Positions 23,883 through 33,785 are shown, counted from the stretch's first letter. The stretch: 47,037 bases of DNA from CAADGU01 sp964581605 (GCA_964581605.1 CAZOPF010000041.1:1-47037); one strand, 5' to 3'. Program-made: numbers and translations. Notes: generated from the letters alone by a model not told the origin.

Positions 23883-24663
23883 AAAACAGCCGCCCCTGTA
23901 CCAACGGCCGTATCTCTTGCACGGGCAGCCCCACGATTTGTTTGAAGCGGTTGCAGGTGGCGGGGGAGAAGCCAGCGTAGTCGTTGTTGATAAAGACGTA
24001 AACATCATTCACGTTGGGTAGATGGGTTTGGATTTGGGCAGCCCACCGTTGCAATTCGGCCGTTTTGTCTGCCAGTTCCCGGTCTTTTGTGCCAAACTGC
24101 CCATGTGGGCCGATGCAGCGCAGATACAAAAAATCGGTGGTACGGTGGATGGTGTGCGGCATGTAGAGGTAATCGGCGGCGGCCAGGCAGATGTGGTGTT
24201 CTTCCAGCAGCACGGCCGTGCCCGGCGTATCCCAGGAGCGATGGCGAAATTCAACGGCGAACCGTTTATCGGTGGGCAGCGCCTGCAAAAAGTGGCGCAG
24301 GTTGTTAAAGTGGTGATAGCTGAATTCTGGCCCAAACTGGATGAGGATAACGCCCAGCTTATTGCCAAACTGGTTCATCACTTTGAGGAATTGTTGCATA
24401 AGGGGGATGCCTTCCAGCAGCGGTGCGTCATGGGTGATGGCGCGGGGGGTTTTGGGGCAAAAGGTGAAGTGGGGTGGGGTGACGGCCGTCCAGCGTTGTA
24501 CCTGTTCTGGTTTGGGAATGCCGTAAAAGGTAGAGTCTACTTCCAGTGCATCAAACTGTTGGCTGTAATGGCTGAGGAAGTGGCGCGAGGACAGCCCGGC
24601 CGGATAAAAAGAGCCAACCCAACCTTCATAAGCAAAACCCATGGTGCCAATATGCCAGTTCAT
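23881..24663 (-). CDS. DUF72 family protein (YecE-like)
   Basis: A 260-residue protein of the DUF72 family with TIM-barrel-like fold. It opens with WHIGTMGFAYEGWVGSFYP and has EVDSTFYGIP, FAVEFRHRSWDTP, and the C-terminal VYVFINNDYAGFSPATCNRF, all family landmarks. The biochemical role is unknown. It overlaps the zwf stop by ATGA, so the two are translated together. Confidence 0.88.
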   Translation of the reverse strand: MNWHIGTMGFAYEGWVGSFYPAGLSSRHFLSHYSQQFDALEVDSTFYGIPKPEQVQRWTAVTPPHFTFCPKTPRAITHDAPLLEGIPLMQQFLKVMNQFGNKLGVILIQFGPEFSYHHFNNLRHFLQALPTDKRFAVEFRHRSWDTPGTAVLLEEHHICLAAADYLYMPHTIHRTTDFLYLRCIGPHGQFGTKDRELADKTAELQRWAAQIQTHLPNVNDVYVFINNDYAGFSPATCNRFKQIVGLPVQEIRPLVQGRLF

Positions 24664-26123
24664 CTCTCCTCATATGCAGCGCAGCCACAGCCAAGAATCC
24701 AGGCCCGGCCGTCGCGTTGCAGCAACTCCTCCGCTTCGGCCGGCCCCCAGCTTCCAGGCAGATATTGGGCCATGGCTGGTGCCTGGGGTGCCTGCTCCCA
24801 ACCGTGAATAATGGGGTCTACCAGTTGCCACGCCGCTTCAATGCTGTCGCTTCGCGTAAAAAGGGAGGCATCCCCGCGCAGCGCGTCCCACAACAGCCGT
24901 TCATACGCATCCGGCAGTGAATTCCCCTTGAAGGCGGACTTGTAATGAAATTCCATATCTACCGAGTTGGTGCGGTTAGAGTCTGGTGCTTTGGCTTCAA
25001 AACGCAAATGAATCCCCTCATCTGGCTGAATACAAATGGAGAGGACGTTGGAAGAAAAGTCCTCATCTACTATGTCATTAAACATGAGGTGCGGCGGTTT
25101 TTGAAAGACGATCACAATTTCCGAATCTTTGCGGGTGAGTGCTTTGCCGGAACGCAAATAAAAGGGAACACCGTGCCAGCGCCAGTTATCTACATACAGT
25201 TTCAAGGCGGCATAGGTGGGGGTTTGTGAACCGGGTTTCACGCCTTCGGCCTGGCGGTAACCCTGGTATTGGGCGCGGACGGTGTCGGTGAGGGGCAACG
25301 GCCGTATGGCCTGCAACAACTTGGCTTTCTCATTGCGCACAGCGTCGGCCGCAAAAGAAGTGGGTGGCTCCATGGCCACCAGCGACAACAATTGCAGCAG
25401 GTGATTTTGGAACATATCGCGCACCACGCCGGCCTGGTCATAATATCCGGCGCGCCGCCCCACATCCACCGTTTCCGTCACCGTAATTTGCACATTGTCC
25501 ACATAATTACGATTCCAGACCGGCTCAAAAATGGTGTTGGCAAAACGGAAATAAAGAATGTTTTGGGCTGTTTCTTTGCCCAGGTAATGGTCAATCCGGT
25601 ACACCTGCTGCTCGGCAAAAACGGCATGGATAGCCTGGTTTAGTTCTTGCGCGGTTTGTAGATCATGCCCAAATGGTTTTTCTACCACCAGCCGCCGCCA
25701 GCCTTCAACCTCGTTGGCCATCTCGTTTGCGCCCAGATTTTGCACAATGGGCACAAAAAATTCTGGGGCCGTGGCCAGGTAATAGAGGCGGTTGGCGGGG
25801 CCGTTTTCTAATTGGGCCAGATAGGCGGGTAGCGGCTGATAGTCATCTGGGGTGTCTAGATTGCCCTGAAAATAGGTAATACGCGGGGCAAATGCAGCCC
25901 ATTTTTCGGCCGTAAAAGCCTGGGGATCAAATTCCAGCAGCCCTTCTCGCAGCAGGTCGCGGAACTGGTCATTGTTCCACGGCCGTCGCGCCATGCCGAC
26001 GATATGAAAGGTTTGGGGAAGCCGCCCTTTGCGGTAGGAATTGAACAGCGCCGGGATCAATTTGCGCCGCGTCAGATCACCCGATGCGCCAAAAATAAGA
26101 ATCGTGGTGGAGCTTGTATCCAT
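24660..26123 (-). CDS. zwf: Glucose-6-phosphate 1-dehydrogenase
   Basis: Zwf oxidises glucose-6-phosphate to 6-phosphogluconolactone with NADP+, opening the oxidative pentose phosphate pathway. The coenzyme motif FGASGDLTRRKL lies near residues 10-21 and the active-site RIDHYLGKE near 176-184. The 487-residue length is normal. ATG 26123 is used; the longer frame from 26174 would translate repeat sequence. Upstream lies pgi, so the pair shares the glucose-6-phosphate node. Confidence 0.95.
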   Translation of the reverse strand: MDTSSTTILIFGASGDLTRRKLIPALFNSYRKGRLPQTFHIVGMARRPWNNDQFRDLLREGLLEFDPQAFTAEKWAAFAPRITYFQGNLDTPDDYQPLPAYLAQLENGPANRLYYLATAPEFFVPIVQNLGANEMANEVEGWRRLVVEKPFGHDLQTAQELNQAIHAVFAEQQVYRIDHYLGKETAQNILYFRFANTIFEPVWNRNYVDNVQITVTETVDVGRRAGYYDQAGVVRDMFQNHLLQLLSLVAMEPPTSFAADAVRNEKAKLLQAIRPLPLTDTVRAQYQGYRQAEGVKPGSQTPTYAALKLYVDNWRWHGVPFYLRSGKALTRKDSEIVIVFQKPPHLMFNDIVDEDFSSNVLSICIQPDEGIHLRFEAKAPDSNRTNSVDMEFHYKSAFKGNSLPDAYERLLWDALRGDASLFTRSDSIEAAWQLVDPIIHGWEQAPQAPAMAQYLPGSWGPAEAEELLQRDGRAWILGCGCAAYEER

Positions 26124-26145
26124 CAGTGCCTCAAAAGTGGAGGGA

Positions 26146-26200
26146 ATTGAGAGATTAGGAGATTTCGTGATCACCTCATCACCTCATCACCTCATCAATC
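26146..26200. repeat. Tandem repeat TCATCACC across the pgi stop
   Basis: GATCACC TCATCACC TCATCACC TCATCA. On the minus strand GATGAGGT units encode the last three residues of Pgi (L-M-R) and its stop. The same unit encodes the last residues (GDEVIK) of the histidine kinase at 28024. Confidence 0.7.
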
Positions 26201-27797
26201 GTTCCAGGTTGGCGGCTACGGCCGTGCCCAGATGAAAACGAATAAAGCGGCGGCTCTCGGCCAGCAGGGCGTTCCCATCACCCAGTGCCTGCGCCTTGAT
26301 CAACACACCAAACGTCATATTTGAAGCTGACTGGCCGGCTTCATCCGGGATGGCTACGTCTCGCACCGGATCGGCCGTGAATTGGATGAAGAGGCCGTTG
26401 CCCCGGTCGCCTTTGTGCAGTTGGCCGGTGGAGTGCAGGAAGCGGGGGCCGTAGCCAACGGTAGTTGCCAGCCGGTAGCGGTCGCGGATAGTGCGGCGCA
26501 AGGTTTGCAGGGCGGCATCGGTAGCGGCCGTTGGCGGCACAAAGGCTTGCAGCGCCACATAATCGCCGGGCTGGGCCTGGGCCAGAAAAGTGTGCAACAC
26601 CGCTGGCTCTAACGAAGCCACCTCCCCGGCCGGTAGCTGCCCGGTTTGATGGTAGGCAGCCACCATCTGGCGGGCCAGAATTTTGGCGGATTCGACATTG
26701 GGCTGGTCGAAGGGTTGGATGTTGAGGATGTGGCCGGCAACGGCCGTGGCCACCTCCCACCACATAAACTGCGCCCCCAGGTCATACACGTCCCGCAGGC
26801 CAATACCAACGGCCGGATGCCCATTGCGTTCCAGGGCGGCCAATTGGGCAGAGGCGGCCGTGCTGCGCGGCAGATGTAAATAGACAAACAGGCGATCTGC
26901 CCCATAAACAACGGCGTCGTTCAACGGCTCGCCCACCACCGGCAAGATGCCCTGCCCCTCTTTGCCGGTGCTTTCCGCGACCAATTGCTCCACCCAATCA
27001 CCAAAGCTGGCTAATTCAGGCGAGGTGATGAGGGTGAGTTTGTCACGGCCGTGCTGCGCCAATGTGCCCATGATCGCGCCCAGCCGGATGGCTTCCGGGG
27101 CGTGGGCAGCGGCGGCCGCACGAGCCAGCAGGTGGGCGATGTCTATACCCACCAGCGCGGCCGGTACCAGCCCAAAATGGGAGAGTGCGGAGTAACGGCC
27201 GCCAATGTTGGGATCATTCAAAAAGGTGGCGCGGAAGTTGTGCTGTGCGGCCAGCTTTTCCAGGCTGCTGCCAGGGTCGGTAATCGCCACGAAGTGATGG
27301 CCGGGTTCACCCGTTGCCGCATCGGCGAGCAGGTTGTAGAAGTATTTGAAAGCGGACAGCGTTTCTACTGTGCCGCCAGACTTGGTAGCCACGATGAAAA
27401 GCGTTTTTGTTAGCGGTATGGATCGTGCCAAAGACAGGATGGCGTCGGGATCGGTGGTGTCTATCATGATCAGTGGCAGACCGCCGCCACCAAATGTTTT
27501 GGCGAACAGTTCTGGGGCCAGGCTGGAGCCGCCCATGCCCAGGAGCAGGACGTGAGTAAACCCGGCCTGATGCACCTCAGCGGCAAAGGTGTTGATCCGC
27601 TCAATTTCAGGCTGCATGGTTTGGGGCAAGTGCAGCCACCCCAGGCGATTGCTAATTTCGGTGGGGGCGGGCCGCCAGATGGTGTGGTCATGCTGCCAGA
27701 GGCGGGAGATGATTTGCTCTTGTTCCAGCCGGGCGAGGGTCTGGCTGACGGCCGTTTCATAAGCGTTTAATTCGGTTACAAACTGTATCTTTTCCAT
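26187..27797 (-). CDS. pgi: Glucose-6-phosphate isomerase
   Basis: Pgi interconverts glucose-6-phosphate and fructose-6-phosphate. The protein has two SIS-type domains: LLLGMGGSSLAPELF near residue 85, VATKSGGTVETLSAFKYF near 135, NIGGRYSALSHFGLVPAAL near 200. This is the divergent type that in some bacteria is fused to transaldolase; here it stands alone with 536 residues. ATG 27797 is chosen because AAGGA lies 9 bases ahead; the TTG at 27821 is rejected. Probably cotranscribed with zwf. Confidence 0.9.
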   Translation of the reverse strand: MEKIQFVTELNAYETAVSQTLARLEQEQIISRLWQHDHTIWRPAPTEISNRLGWLHLPQTMQPEIERINTFAAEVHQAGFTHVLLLGMGGSSLAPELFAKTFGGGGLPLIMIDTTDPDAILSLARSIPLTKTLFIVATKSGGTVETLSAFKYFYNLLADAATGEPGHHFVAITDPGSSLEKLAAQHNFRATFLNDPNIGGRYSALSHFGLVPAALVGIDIAHLLARAAAAAHAPEAIRLGAIMGTLAQHGRDKLTLITSPELASFGDWVEQLVAESTGKEGQGILPVVGEPLNDAVVYGADRLFVYLHLPRSTAASAQLAALERNGHPAVGIGLRDVYDLGAQFMWWEVATAVAGHILNIQPFDQPNVESAKILARQMVAAYHQTGQLPAGEVASLEPAVLHTFLAQAQPGDYVALQAFVPPTAATDAALQTLRRTIRDRYRLATTVGYGPRFLHSTGQLHKGDRGNGLFIQFTADPVRDVAIPDEAGQSASNMTFGVLIKAQALGDGNALLAESRRFIRFHLGTAVAANLERLMR

Positions 27798-27865
27798 TTT
27801 TTGTTGTCCTTCTTTGTTCAACTGCAGGACAGTGGGGAATGTGGATGCAAGTATACCTGAAAGTG

Positions 27866-28060
27866 TTTAGGTGTTTGGGTGTTTAGGTGTTTAGGTGTTT
27901 AGGTGTTTAGGTGTTTGGGTGTTTGGGTGTTTGGGTGTTTGGGTGCTCAAGTAGTTTGGGCACTAAATCACTAAATCACTAAATCACCAGATCGCTAAAA
28001 CACTCAAACACCAAATCACCAGATCACTTGATCACCTCATCACCCACAGGTTGGTGGAGG
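27866..28060. repeat. Long inverted tandem repeat, units GGTGTTTA and CACTAAAT
   Basis: About ten GGTGTTT(A/G) units run from 27869 to 27945, followed by CACTAAAT, CACCAGAT, CACTCAAA, CACCAAAT and CACCTCAT units to the end of the histidine kinase gene. It is the longest repeat of its kind in the window. The right part encodes the kinase's last residues. Confidence 0.85.
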
Positions 28061-30285
28061 GGCAGGGTAATGGTGAAGGTGGCGCCCTGCCCGGGGGTGC
28101 TGGTGGCCTGGATACGGCCGTGATGCCGTTCCGCTACCTTGCGACAGATTGCCAGCCCCATGCCGGTGCCTTCGTATTCGTTACGGCCGTGCAGCCGCTG
28201 GAAGACCCGGAAAATACGGCCGGCGTGGCGTTCATCGAAGCCGATGCCGTTGTCTTGCACCGTTATCTGACAGCTATTGGTTTCGGGCAGCCGATGGCCG
28301 GAAATATGAATAACAGGTGGGCGGTCTGGCTGCCGAAATTTGAGGGCATTGCCAATGAGATGGCGGAATAACAGGTGAATTTGGGAAAGCTCCGCTTCGA
28401 TCGTGGGCAGGGTCGTCACGGTAATTTCTGCCTGTGCCTCCTGGATCGCAGGCTCAAAGTCATGCAAAACGGCCTGGACGACGGCCGTGAGGTCAGTGGC
28501 CGTACAGACCTGAGGCATGGCGGACACGCGGGAGAAAGCGAGGTAGTCGGTGATGAATAGCTGAGTATGGGCGGCCGCCTGCCGCAAACGGTTCAAGTAA
28601 TCATGTGCCCGCTCATCCATATCTGCTCCGAACAATAGTTGCAAACGATCACTCAATGCCTGAATTTTGCGCAGCGGTTCCTGTAAATCGTGGGAGGCGA
28701 TAAAAGCAAACTCTTGCAACTCCCGGTTGTTAATTTCTAGCTCGGCCAGGGACATTTTTAGCTGATTTTCCGCATGTTGGCGGCGGGCATCCACGCGGCG
28801 GTATTCCATTGCAATAGCAATCTGGCCGCACAAACCGGCCAGTAGAATCTGGTCTTCAGGGGTCAGGCCGCCAACGATATCATGCTGCACATCTAACACG
28901 CCCAGTATTTCGTGGCGCAGTTGGATGGGCACGGCCAGTTCGCAGCGGGTATCTGGCAGCCAGATATTGGGCAACCATTTGGGCTCTTGAAAGACATCAG
29001 GAACGAGGACGGGTACGGCCGTTTGTGCCGCCTGGGCAATTATGCTCAACGGGCTGACTGCCATGATTTTGTGTCCCGCTTCTTTCAGCCGCCGCCCGAC
29101 TTCACCGCTGCCTGCTTGCAGACGTAGTTCTTCATTTTCCAGCGTGTAAACCTGCACGTAGTAGTAGCCAAACCTGGTCTGCACCAGGTCTACGACCCGC
29201 CAAAAAAGTTCATCCAGCGCCGGAGCAGCAGCAATTTCTTGAGCAACTTCTGTACTGACCTGCACCTGACGGCCGCGTCGTTCCCAGGAAGCCTGAATAG
29301 TTTGTTCCAATTTTCTGCGTTCCGTAATATCTTCGGAGATGCCGAGGATAAATTTCACATTTCCGTCGCTACCAGCGATGGGCACCTTCCGGGTGTGGAT
29401 GAGGCGAATATCACCATCGGTTCTCTGGATGTGCTGTTCTGGAATTTCTACCATCTGCCTGGTAGCCAACAGTTCATGGTCTTTGGTGGCAAAAAAACGG
29501 GCTTCTTCAGGCGGAAACAGTTCATAATCAGTTTTGCCGATCAAGTCATCTGATCTACGGCCGGTCAGGATTTCATTGGCTTTGTTGGCGCGAACCATGC
29601 GCAGTTCGGCCGCCTCTTTGACAAAGATGGCGGTGGGGATATTTTCAAAGATGGAATCCAGAAATTGCCGTGATTCTTCTAGCCGGGCGCTGAATTTTTG
29701 CAGCTCTTCAAAGCGCCGGGCGTTTTCCAGGGCTATGCCCAGTTGGGCGGCCAAAATTCCCAAAACCCGGACTTCATCGGGGCCAAAGTGATCGGGTTCC
29801 TCAGACTGAACGTCTAATAAACCCAATAACCGGTCACCTACAATGATTGGAGTGACCAGTTCGGAGCGTGTGGAAGTAAGAAGGGGGTGTGCCCAATAGT
29901 CGGGGTGGTTGAGGACGTCATTGGCTACGATGCTCTGGCGTGTGCGGGCAGCCAGGGCTACCAGGGAGGGATGATGCTCAATGGTGATGGTGAGGCCGGC
30001 GGCCATCAGTTGGCGGCCCAACGGACCGGCGCCGGCGCCGATGTATAGGGTACGGCCGTCGGCTGCCACCAATCCAACGGTTACTACCCGCATCTTAAAT
30101 CGTTCTTGCGTCAAATCCACCACAGTTTGCAGCAGCTCGGCACTATCCAGGATGGTGGTAGCGGCCAGCCCCACTTGGGCGACCACTTCCAGTTCGGCGG
30201 CGCGCCGTGCCAGAGCTTCTAAGGCTGATTTATCATCATCAGGGCGGGGTAGTGGAGGGATGGGGGTGGTTCTTGATGGTGTCAT
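28024..30285 (-). CDS. Cytoplasmic hybrid-sensor histidine kinase (GAF-PAS-GAF-HisKA-HATPase)
   Basis: A 753-residue soluble sensor kinase with no membrane helices. Order: GAF (about 35-190), PAS with a C-terminal PAC (205-325, FILGISEDITERRKLE), GAF (345-495), dimerisation/phosphotransfer helix with His532 in ASHDLQEPLRK, and the ATPase domain with HLIGNALKFRQ, DNGIGFDE and GTGMGLAICRK. There is no receiver domain and no response regulator in the neighbourhood, so its target is elsewhere. It starts 3 bases after the stop of the next kinase upstream, so the two are cotranscribed. Confidence 0.92.
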   Translation of the reverse strand: MTPSRTTPIPPLPRPDDDKSALEALARRAAELEVVAQVGLAATTILDSAELLQTVVDLTQERFKMRVVTVGLVAADGRTLYIGAGAGPLGRQLMAAGLTITIEHHPSLVALAARTRQSIVANDVLNHPDYWAHPLLTSTRSELVTPIIVGDRLLGLLDVQSEEPDHFGPDEVRVLGILAAQLGIALENARRFEELQKFSARLEESRQFLDSIFENIPTAIFVKEAAELRMVRANKANEILTGRRSDDLIGKTDYELFPPEEARFFATKDHELLATRQMVEIPEQHIQRTDGDIRLIHTRKVPIAGSDGNVKFILGISEDITERRKLEQTIQASWERRGRQVQVSTEVAQEIAAAPALDELFWRVVDLVQTRFGYYYVQVYTLENEELRLQAGSGEVGRRLKEAGHKIMAVSPLSIIAQAAQTAVPVLVPDVFQEPKWLPNIWLPDTRCELAVPIQLRHEILGVLDVQHDIVGGLTPEDQILLAGLCGQIAIAMEYRRVDARRQHAENQLKMSLAELEINNRELQEFAFIASHDLQEPLRKIQALSDRLQLLFGADMDERAHDYLNRLRQAAAHTQLFITDYLAFSRVSAMPQVCTATDLTAVVQAVLHDFEPAIQEAQAEITVTTLPTIEAELSQIHLLFRHLIGNALKFRQPDRPPVIHISGHRLPETNSCQITVQDNGIGFDERHAGRIFRVFQRLHGRNEYEGTGMGLAICRKVAERHHGRIQATSTPGQGATFTITLPLHQPVGDEVIK

Positions 30286-30288
30286 TAG

Positions 30289-32697
30289 TTATTCCTGGCC
30301 CAGGGGCAGGGTAATAATAAAAGTGGCTCCTTCATTGGGTATGCCTTGAGCCAAAATTTGACCATTATGCCTTTCGACGATGCGTTTGCATATAGCCAGG
30401 CCAATGCCGGAACCGTCGTACTTGTCACGGCCGTGCAGCCGTTGAAACATGCCAAAAATGCGGTCAGCATATTGCGGCTCAAAGCCAATGCCATTATCTC
30501 GGACATAAAGCCGACACATAGAGCGGTTTGTCACATCATCTATGAACGGCTCGCAATGGATGGTGATAAGTGGGGATTCTTGCGGCCGATGGAATTTAAG
30601 CGCATTGCTCAGGAGGTTTTGAAAAAGCTGGCGCATTTGGGTTGAATCGGCATGCACCACCGGGAGTACACCCAGCTGAAAACCGGCATTGACTTCGGTG
30701 ATATATGTTTCCATGTCAGACATTACCCCATTAATTATCTCTGTCAGATCCACAGCAGTAAAGGGTGCGCCGCGTGTTTGTACTCTTGAAAGGGTCAGCA
30801 AATCCTGGATGAGCTGCTGCATTCGTGCAGTGGCGTCTTGCATTCTGTGGAGGTAGTCCAGACCACGTTCATCTAGTTTATTGGCATAATTAACGGCCAA
30901 TCTATCACCAAAAGCCAATACTTTTCGCAGGGGTTCCTGGAGGTCATGGGAAGCAGCGTAAGCAAATAGTTCAAGTTCTTTATTACTTCTTTCCAGTTCA
31001 AGGGCATAGGTGCGCAAGGTTTCTTCGCGGCGTTTGAGTGTTACCAGATGCCCCAGCACCCCGCCGTATAAGGTCAATACCTCTAATTGGAAGGAGGTGG
31101 CAGCTTCTCTCTTGATGAAATTATCTGCCGACAACCAGCCGATGCCCCTGGTCCCGTTCCATAAGACAGACATGGCGTTCCAACCCCGGCCGATAGCCTG
31201 CCCATCATCTATGATGTCGGTATTTTCCCAAAATCCCAGGCGCTTTTGACTTTGCAGAATTTCCAAAATGTGTGGCGCTTCTATTTTTTGTTTGAAATAA
31301 CGTTCGTCACGCAGGCGGCCGTACTCGTCTGTGCCAAATGTACCCAACATCAGGTTAGCTTCTTCATCATAGAGGAGTAACCCTAGCCGATCAAACCCCA
31401 AACGCTGGCGTCCCAGTTCAATGGATTGACGATAAAGGGTTTCCAATGAATCGGTGCCCGCCAATGCAATGCTCACTTCGTGTAAAGCGTGCAATCTTTC
31501 CTGGAAGTGACGCGCTTCTGCTTCATTTGCCCGTAACGCTTCCTCTGTTTGGATGCGGGTGATGAGGTGGCCTAAAGTCGCAGCGTATAAAGTGAGTATT
31601 TCTGGCTGAAAAGGGGACAGCGGCCGCCGGGTTAATAGATTGTCGGCCGATAACCAACCAACACTTTGGTTGCCATCCCATAAAACGGTTAGCACATTCC
31701 AACCATGCCCTACCTGCTGACCGGCAAAATATAAAGGAGCGTCTTCTCGTATAACGATGGGGGATTTATTAGCCAGGACTTCAAGCATAAAGGGTAAGGG
31801 GTGGCCATGGAAAAACGATTCATCCACGATACGGCCGTCTGCATCAACACCAAAGGTGCCCACAATTTCCTCGTTCCTGGCGTCATACAGTAATATCCCC
31901 AGGCGGTCAAAGCCCAACTCGGTTTGTCCCAGTTCCACCGCTTGTTGATATAGCGCGGGCAATGATTTTGTGCGTGATAGTTCCAAACTAATCTGATACA
32001 ACGCTTGCAACTTTTGTAAAAATACCTGAGACTCATTTTCGCGCTGCTGGCTGGCTCTTTTTTGCTGGGCTAACTCCTGATTTGCAGCCATAAGTGCCTG
32101 TTCATTTTTGTTGGCACGAGTCAGGCTATCTTGTAGATAGTTAGCCGTCTGGCGGGTGAAGGCGGCCGTAACCACCAGGATAATGCTTACGGCCGTAAAA
32201 TCATACAACGAAACTTCTGCACTAAATGGGGTGGTAATGAGGCCATTCATCTCGGCAAATGTCAGAAAACCGGCCGCCAAAACAGCCAGTCCCGTGTTCA
32301 GAATGAAGAATCGCCGCTCTAAGATAAAACTGCTGATGACGATGACAATACTGAATGTTAATATGGCATGGGAATGAATGCCTTCCGCGTTATAGGCAAC
32401 CAGAGTCATTGAAAACAGCAACATGAGTGTGATTATCATAGCCGCCAGGTTGATATGCCCCCACCGTGTTATGCTCATGCCCAACAGGTTTATAAGCAAA
32501 CAGGCTATCGAGGCGGCCGCCATGGAAAACCGCGCAAAAAATATCCCCGCGATAATGCCCATCAAACATGCGGCCAGCAATACCAGTTCAATGGTATATA
32601 ACAGGCCGGCCGCCCGCGTTTTTTCCTGATTAACAAACCGAGGTGGTGTAAGAAATCTTTTCAGGCTTACAGGTATCATGTTCCGCACTCGATTCAT
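30289..32697 (-). CDS. Membrane histidine kinase with duplicated GAF-like domains
   Basis: An 802-residue sensor kinase. The N terminus has about six membrane helices (30-185), then a coiled coil (190-230), two homologous GAF-like domains (about 230-385 and 400-555) that share LYxQxxELGxxxLGFDRLGxLLYD and VGTFGxDxxGR, then the His584 box in ASHDLQEPLRK and the ATPase domain (NLLSNALKFHRP, DNGIGFEP, GSGIGLAICKR). The two GAF copies indicate an internal duplication. The C-terminal half is closely similar to the kinase just downstream. ATG 32697 is chosen; 32679 is possible, and upstream codons look non-coding. Confidence 0.9.
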   Translation of the reverse strand: MNRVRNMIPVSLKRFLTPPRFVNQEKTRAAGLLYTIELVLLAACLMGIIAGIFFARFSMAAASIACLLINLLGMSITRWGHINLAAMIITLMLLFSMTLVAYNAEGIHSHAILTFSIVIVISSFILERRFFILNTGLAVLAAGFLTFAEMNGLITTPFSAEVSLYDFTAVSIILVVTAAFTRQTANYLQDSLTRANKNEQALMAANQELAQQKRASQQRENESQVFLQKLQALYQISLELSRTKSLPALYQQAVELGQTELGFDRLGILLYDARNEEIVGTFGVDADGRIVDESFFHGHPLPFMLEVLANKSPIVIREDAPLYFAGQQVGHGWNVLTVLWDGNQSVGWLSADNLLTRRPLSPFQPEILTLYAATLGHLITRIQTEEALRANEAEARHFQERLHALHEVSIALAGTDSLETLYRQSIELGRQRLGFDRLGLLLYDEEANLMLGTFGTDEYGRLRDERYFKQKIEAPHILEILQSQKRLGFWENTDIIDDGQAIGRGWNAMSVLWNGTRGIGWLSADNFIKREAATSFQLEVLTLYGGVLGHLVTLKRREETLRTYALELERSNKELELFAYAASHDLQEPLRKVLAFGDRLAVNYANKLDERGLDYLHRMQDATARMQQLIQDLLTLSRVQTRGAPFTAVDLTEIINGVMSDMETYITEVNAGFQLGVLPVVHADSTQMRQLFQNLLSNALKFHRPQESPLITIHCEPFIDDVTNRSMCRLYVRDNGIGFEPQYADRIFGMFQRLHGRDKYDGSGIGLAICKRIVERHNGQILAQGIPNEGATFIITLPLGQE

Positions 32698-32746
32698 TTT
32701 CCAGGGCCGCTGATGAAAGCATAAATAAACATCCACAATGATACAC

Positions 32747-32848
32747 AACTTCTGCCTGCGGCCGTACTGATCATCACGGCCGCAACCAAAATCCGACCAC
32801 CTGCGTAAACAACGTATGTACATATAAAACGGCAGAAGTTGAACTTCT
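32747..32848. promoter_or_regulatory. Divergent control region with AGAAGTT dyads
   Basis: Between the divergent kinase and small membrane-protein genes, AACTTCTGCC (32747-32756) is repeated inverted as GGCAGAAGTT (32831-32840), and the latter is half of the perfect dyad AGAAGTT-G-AACTTCT (32834-32848). A TATAAA-like box lies at 32823-32828. It could be an operator serving both directions. Confidence 0.35.
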
Positions 32849-32869
32849 CATTTACCAGGAGTAGTGGCT

Positions 32870-33289
32870 ATGAGTGATGATATTGATTCGTTGAAAGAAG
32901 TAGAAAAGGAAAAATTGGCGTTCGCTGATTCGGATTTTCTTGCAGATGAGCAAAATAACAGGTCAGAAAATCACAATCATGTGGCCAGCGGCCTTATTCT
33001 GGTTACAGTGGGCGTTATTTTCCTGTTGATAACTGTTTTTGGCCTTGCATTGCAAAATTGGTGGGCGATATTTATTTTCATTCCCGGTCTTTCTAAATTG
33101 GTGCATGCCGGGCAACAGTATCAGCGGGACGGCCGTTTTTCTCATTGCGCCCGCAGCAATTTTACCTGGGGCCTCGTTCTTATCCTGGTTGCCTGCGCCT
33201 TTTTCTTTAGCTGGAATTGGGGGGGTATCTGGCCCATTTTTCTGATCATCTTTGGCATAGGCGCTCTTCTCAATGGCCTGTTAGGCTAA
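32870..33289 (+). CDS. Small membrane protein (LiaF/DUF5668-like)
   Basis: A 139-residue protein with a charged N-terminal tail (1-40) and three or four membrane segments rich in Trp and Phe (LILVTVGVIFLLITVFGL, NWWAIFIFIPGL, GLVLILVACAFFFSWNWGGIWPIFLIIFGIGALL). The pattern of short hairpins with NWW and PIFLIIFG resembles the membrane region of LiaF-like envelope-stress proteins. AGGAG lies 8 bases before ATG 32870. The role is unknown. Confidence 0.7.
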   Translation: MSDDIDSLKEVEKEKLAFADSDFLADEQNNRSENHNHVASGLILVTVGVIFLLITVFGLALQNWWAIFIFIPGLSKLVHAGQQYQRDGRFSHCARSNFTWGLVLILVACAFFFSWNWGGIWPIFLIIFGIGALLNGLLG

Positions 33290-33357
33290 TACCAAAAGTT
33301 TTACCTGTGGAAAACCCGTTGTAGCATACGGCGTGTGCGTTACGTAGGCCAGAGCAT

Positions 33358-33759
33358 CTATGTGCTGCCTGCTCGCTTCCACAGTTTATACCCTACTGCC
33401 AGTCCGCCTATCATAAAGATCAACTCGAACCACCTATCAATGGACGGCCATATACAGACCGTGCCGCCTACATAGGCTCCCATTGCCCCAAATGGTAACA
33501 CTATCAGGCAAAACATGATGGCCCCACCCAGGGGGCCCATCAGCGAAAAATGGATTTCTGCCCGGCGTATGCGTTCTAGCAGCCACCAGATTGCTGCTAA
33601 TGCACTGGCAAGAAGGGCTGTCCAAAGGAACACGCCTCCAACACCTTCGGTTGCCTGCATCAATTGGTCGAAACTGCCCAAAATGCCCTCTGGTTGAATA
33701 AATGATGAGATTCCTTGACACAATTGTGTGGTGGTACTAAAGTCCCAACCAGCCAGCAT
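33358..33759 (-). CDS. Hypothetical membrane protein
   Basis: A 133-residue protein with three predicted membrane helices (about 40-62, 75-97 and 108-125). I do not recognise a family. It is divergently placed from the phosphatase gene at 33786, with starts 26 bases apart. There is no clear Shine-Dalgarno sequence, so its reality rests on hydrophobic pattern and frame length. Confidence 0.5.
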   Translation of the reverse strand: MLAGWDFSTTTQLCQGISSFIQPEGILGSFDQLMQATEGVGGVFLWTALLASALAAIWWLLERIRRAEIHFSLMGPLGGAIMFCLIVLPFGAMGAYVGGTVCIWPSIDRWFELIFMIGGLAVGYKLWKRAGST

Positions 33760-33785
33760 TTTACCAGAAGCAGGTGCAAACGCAT

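Noticed and set aside
27866..28060. Possible CRISPR array
   Set aside because: Units are 8 bases with no spacers between them; no cas genes are present in the window.
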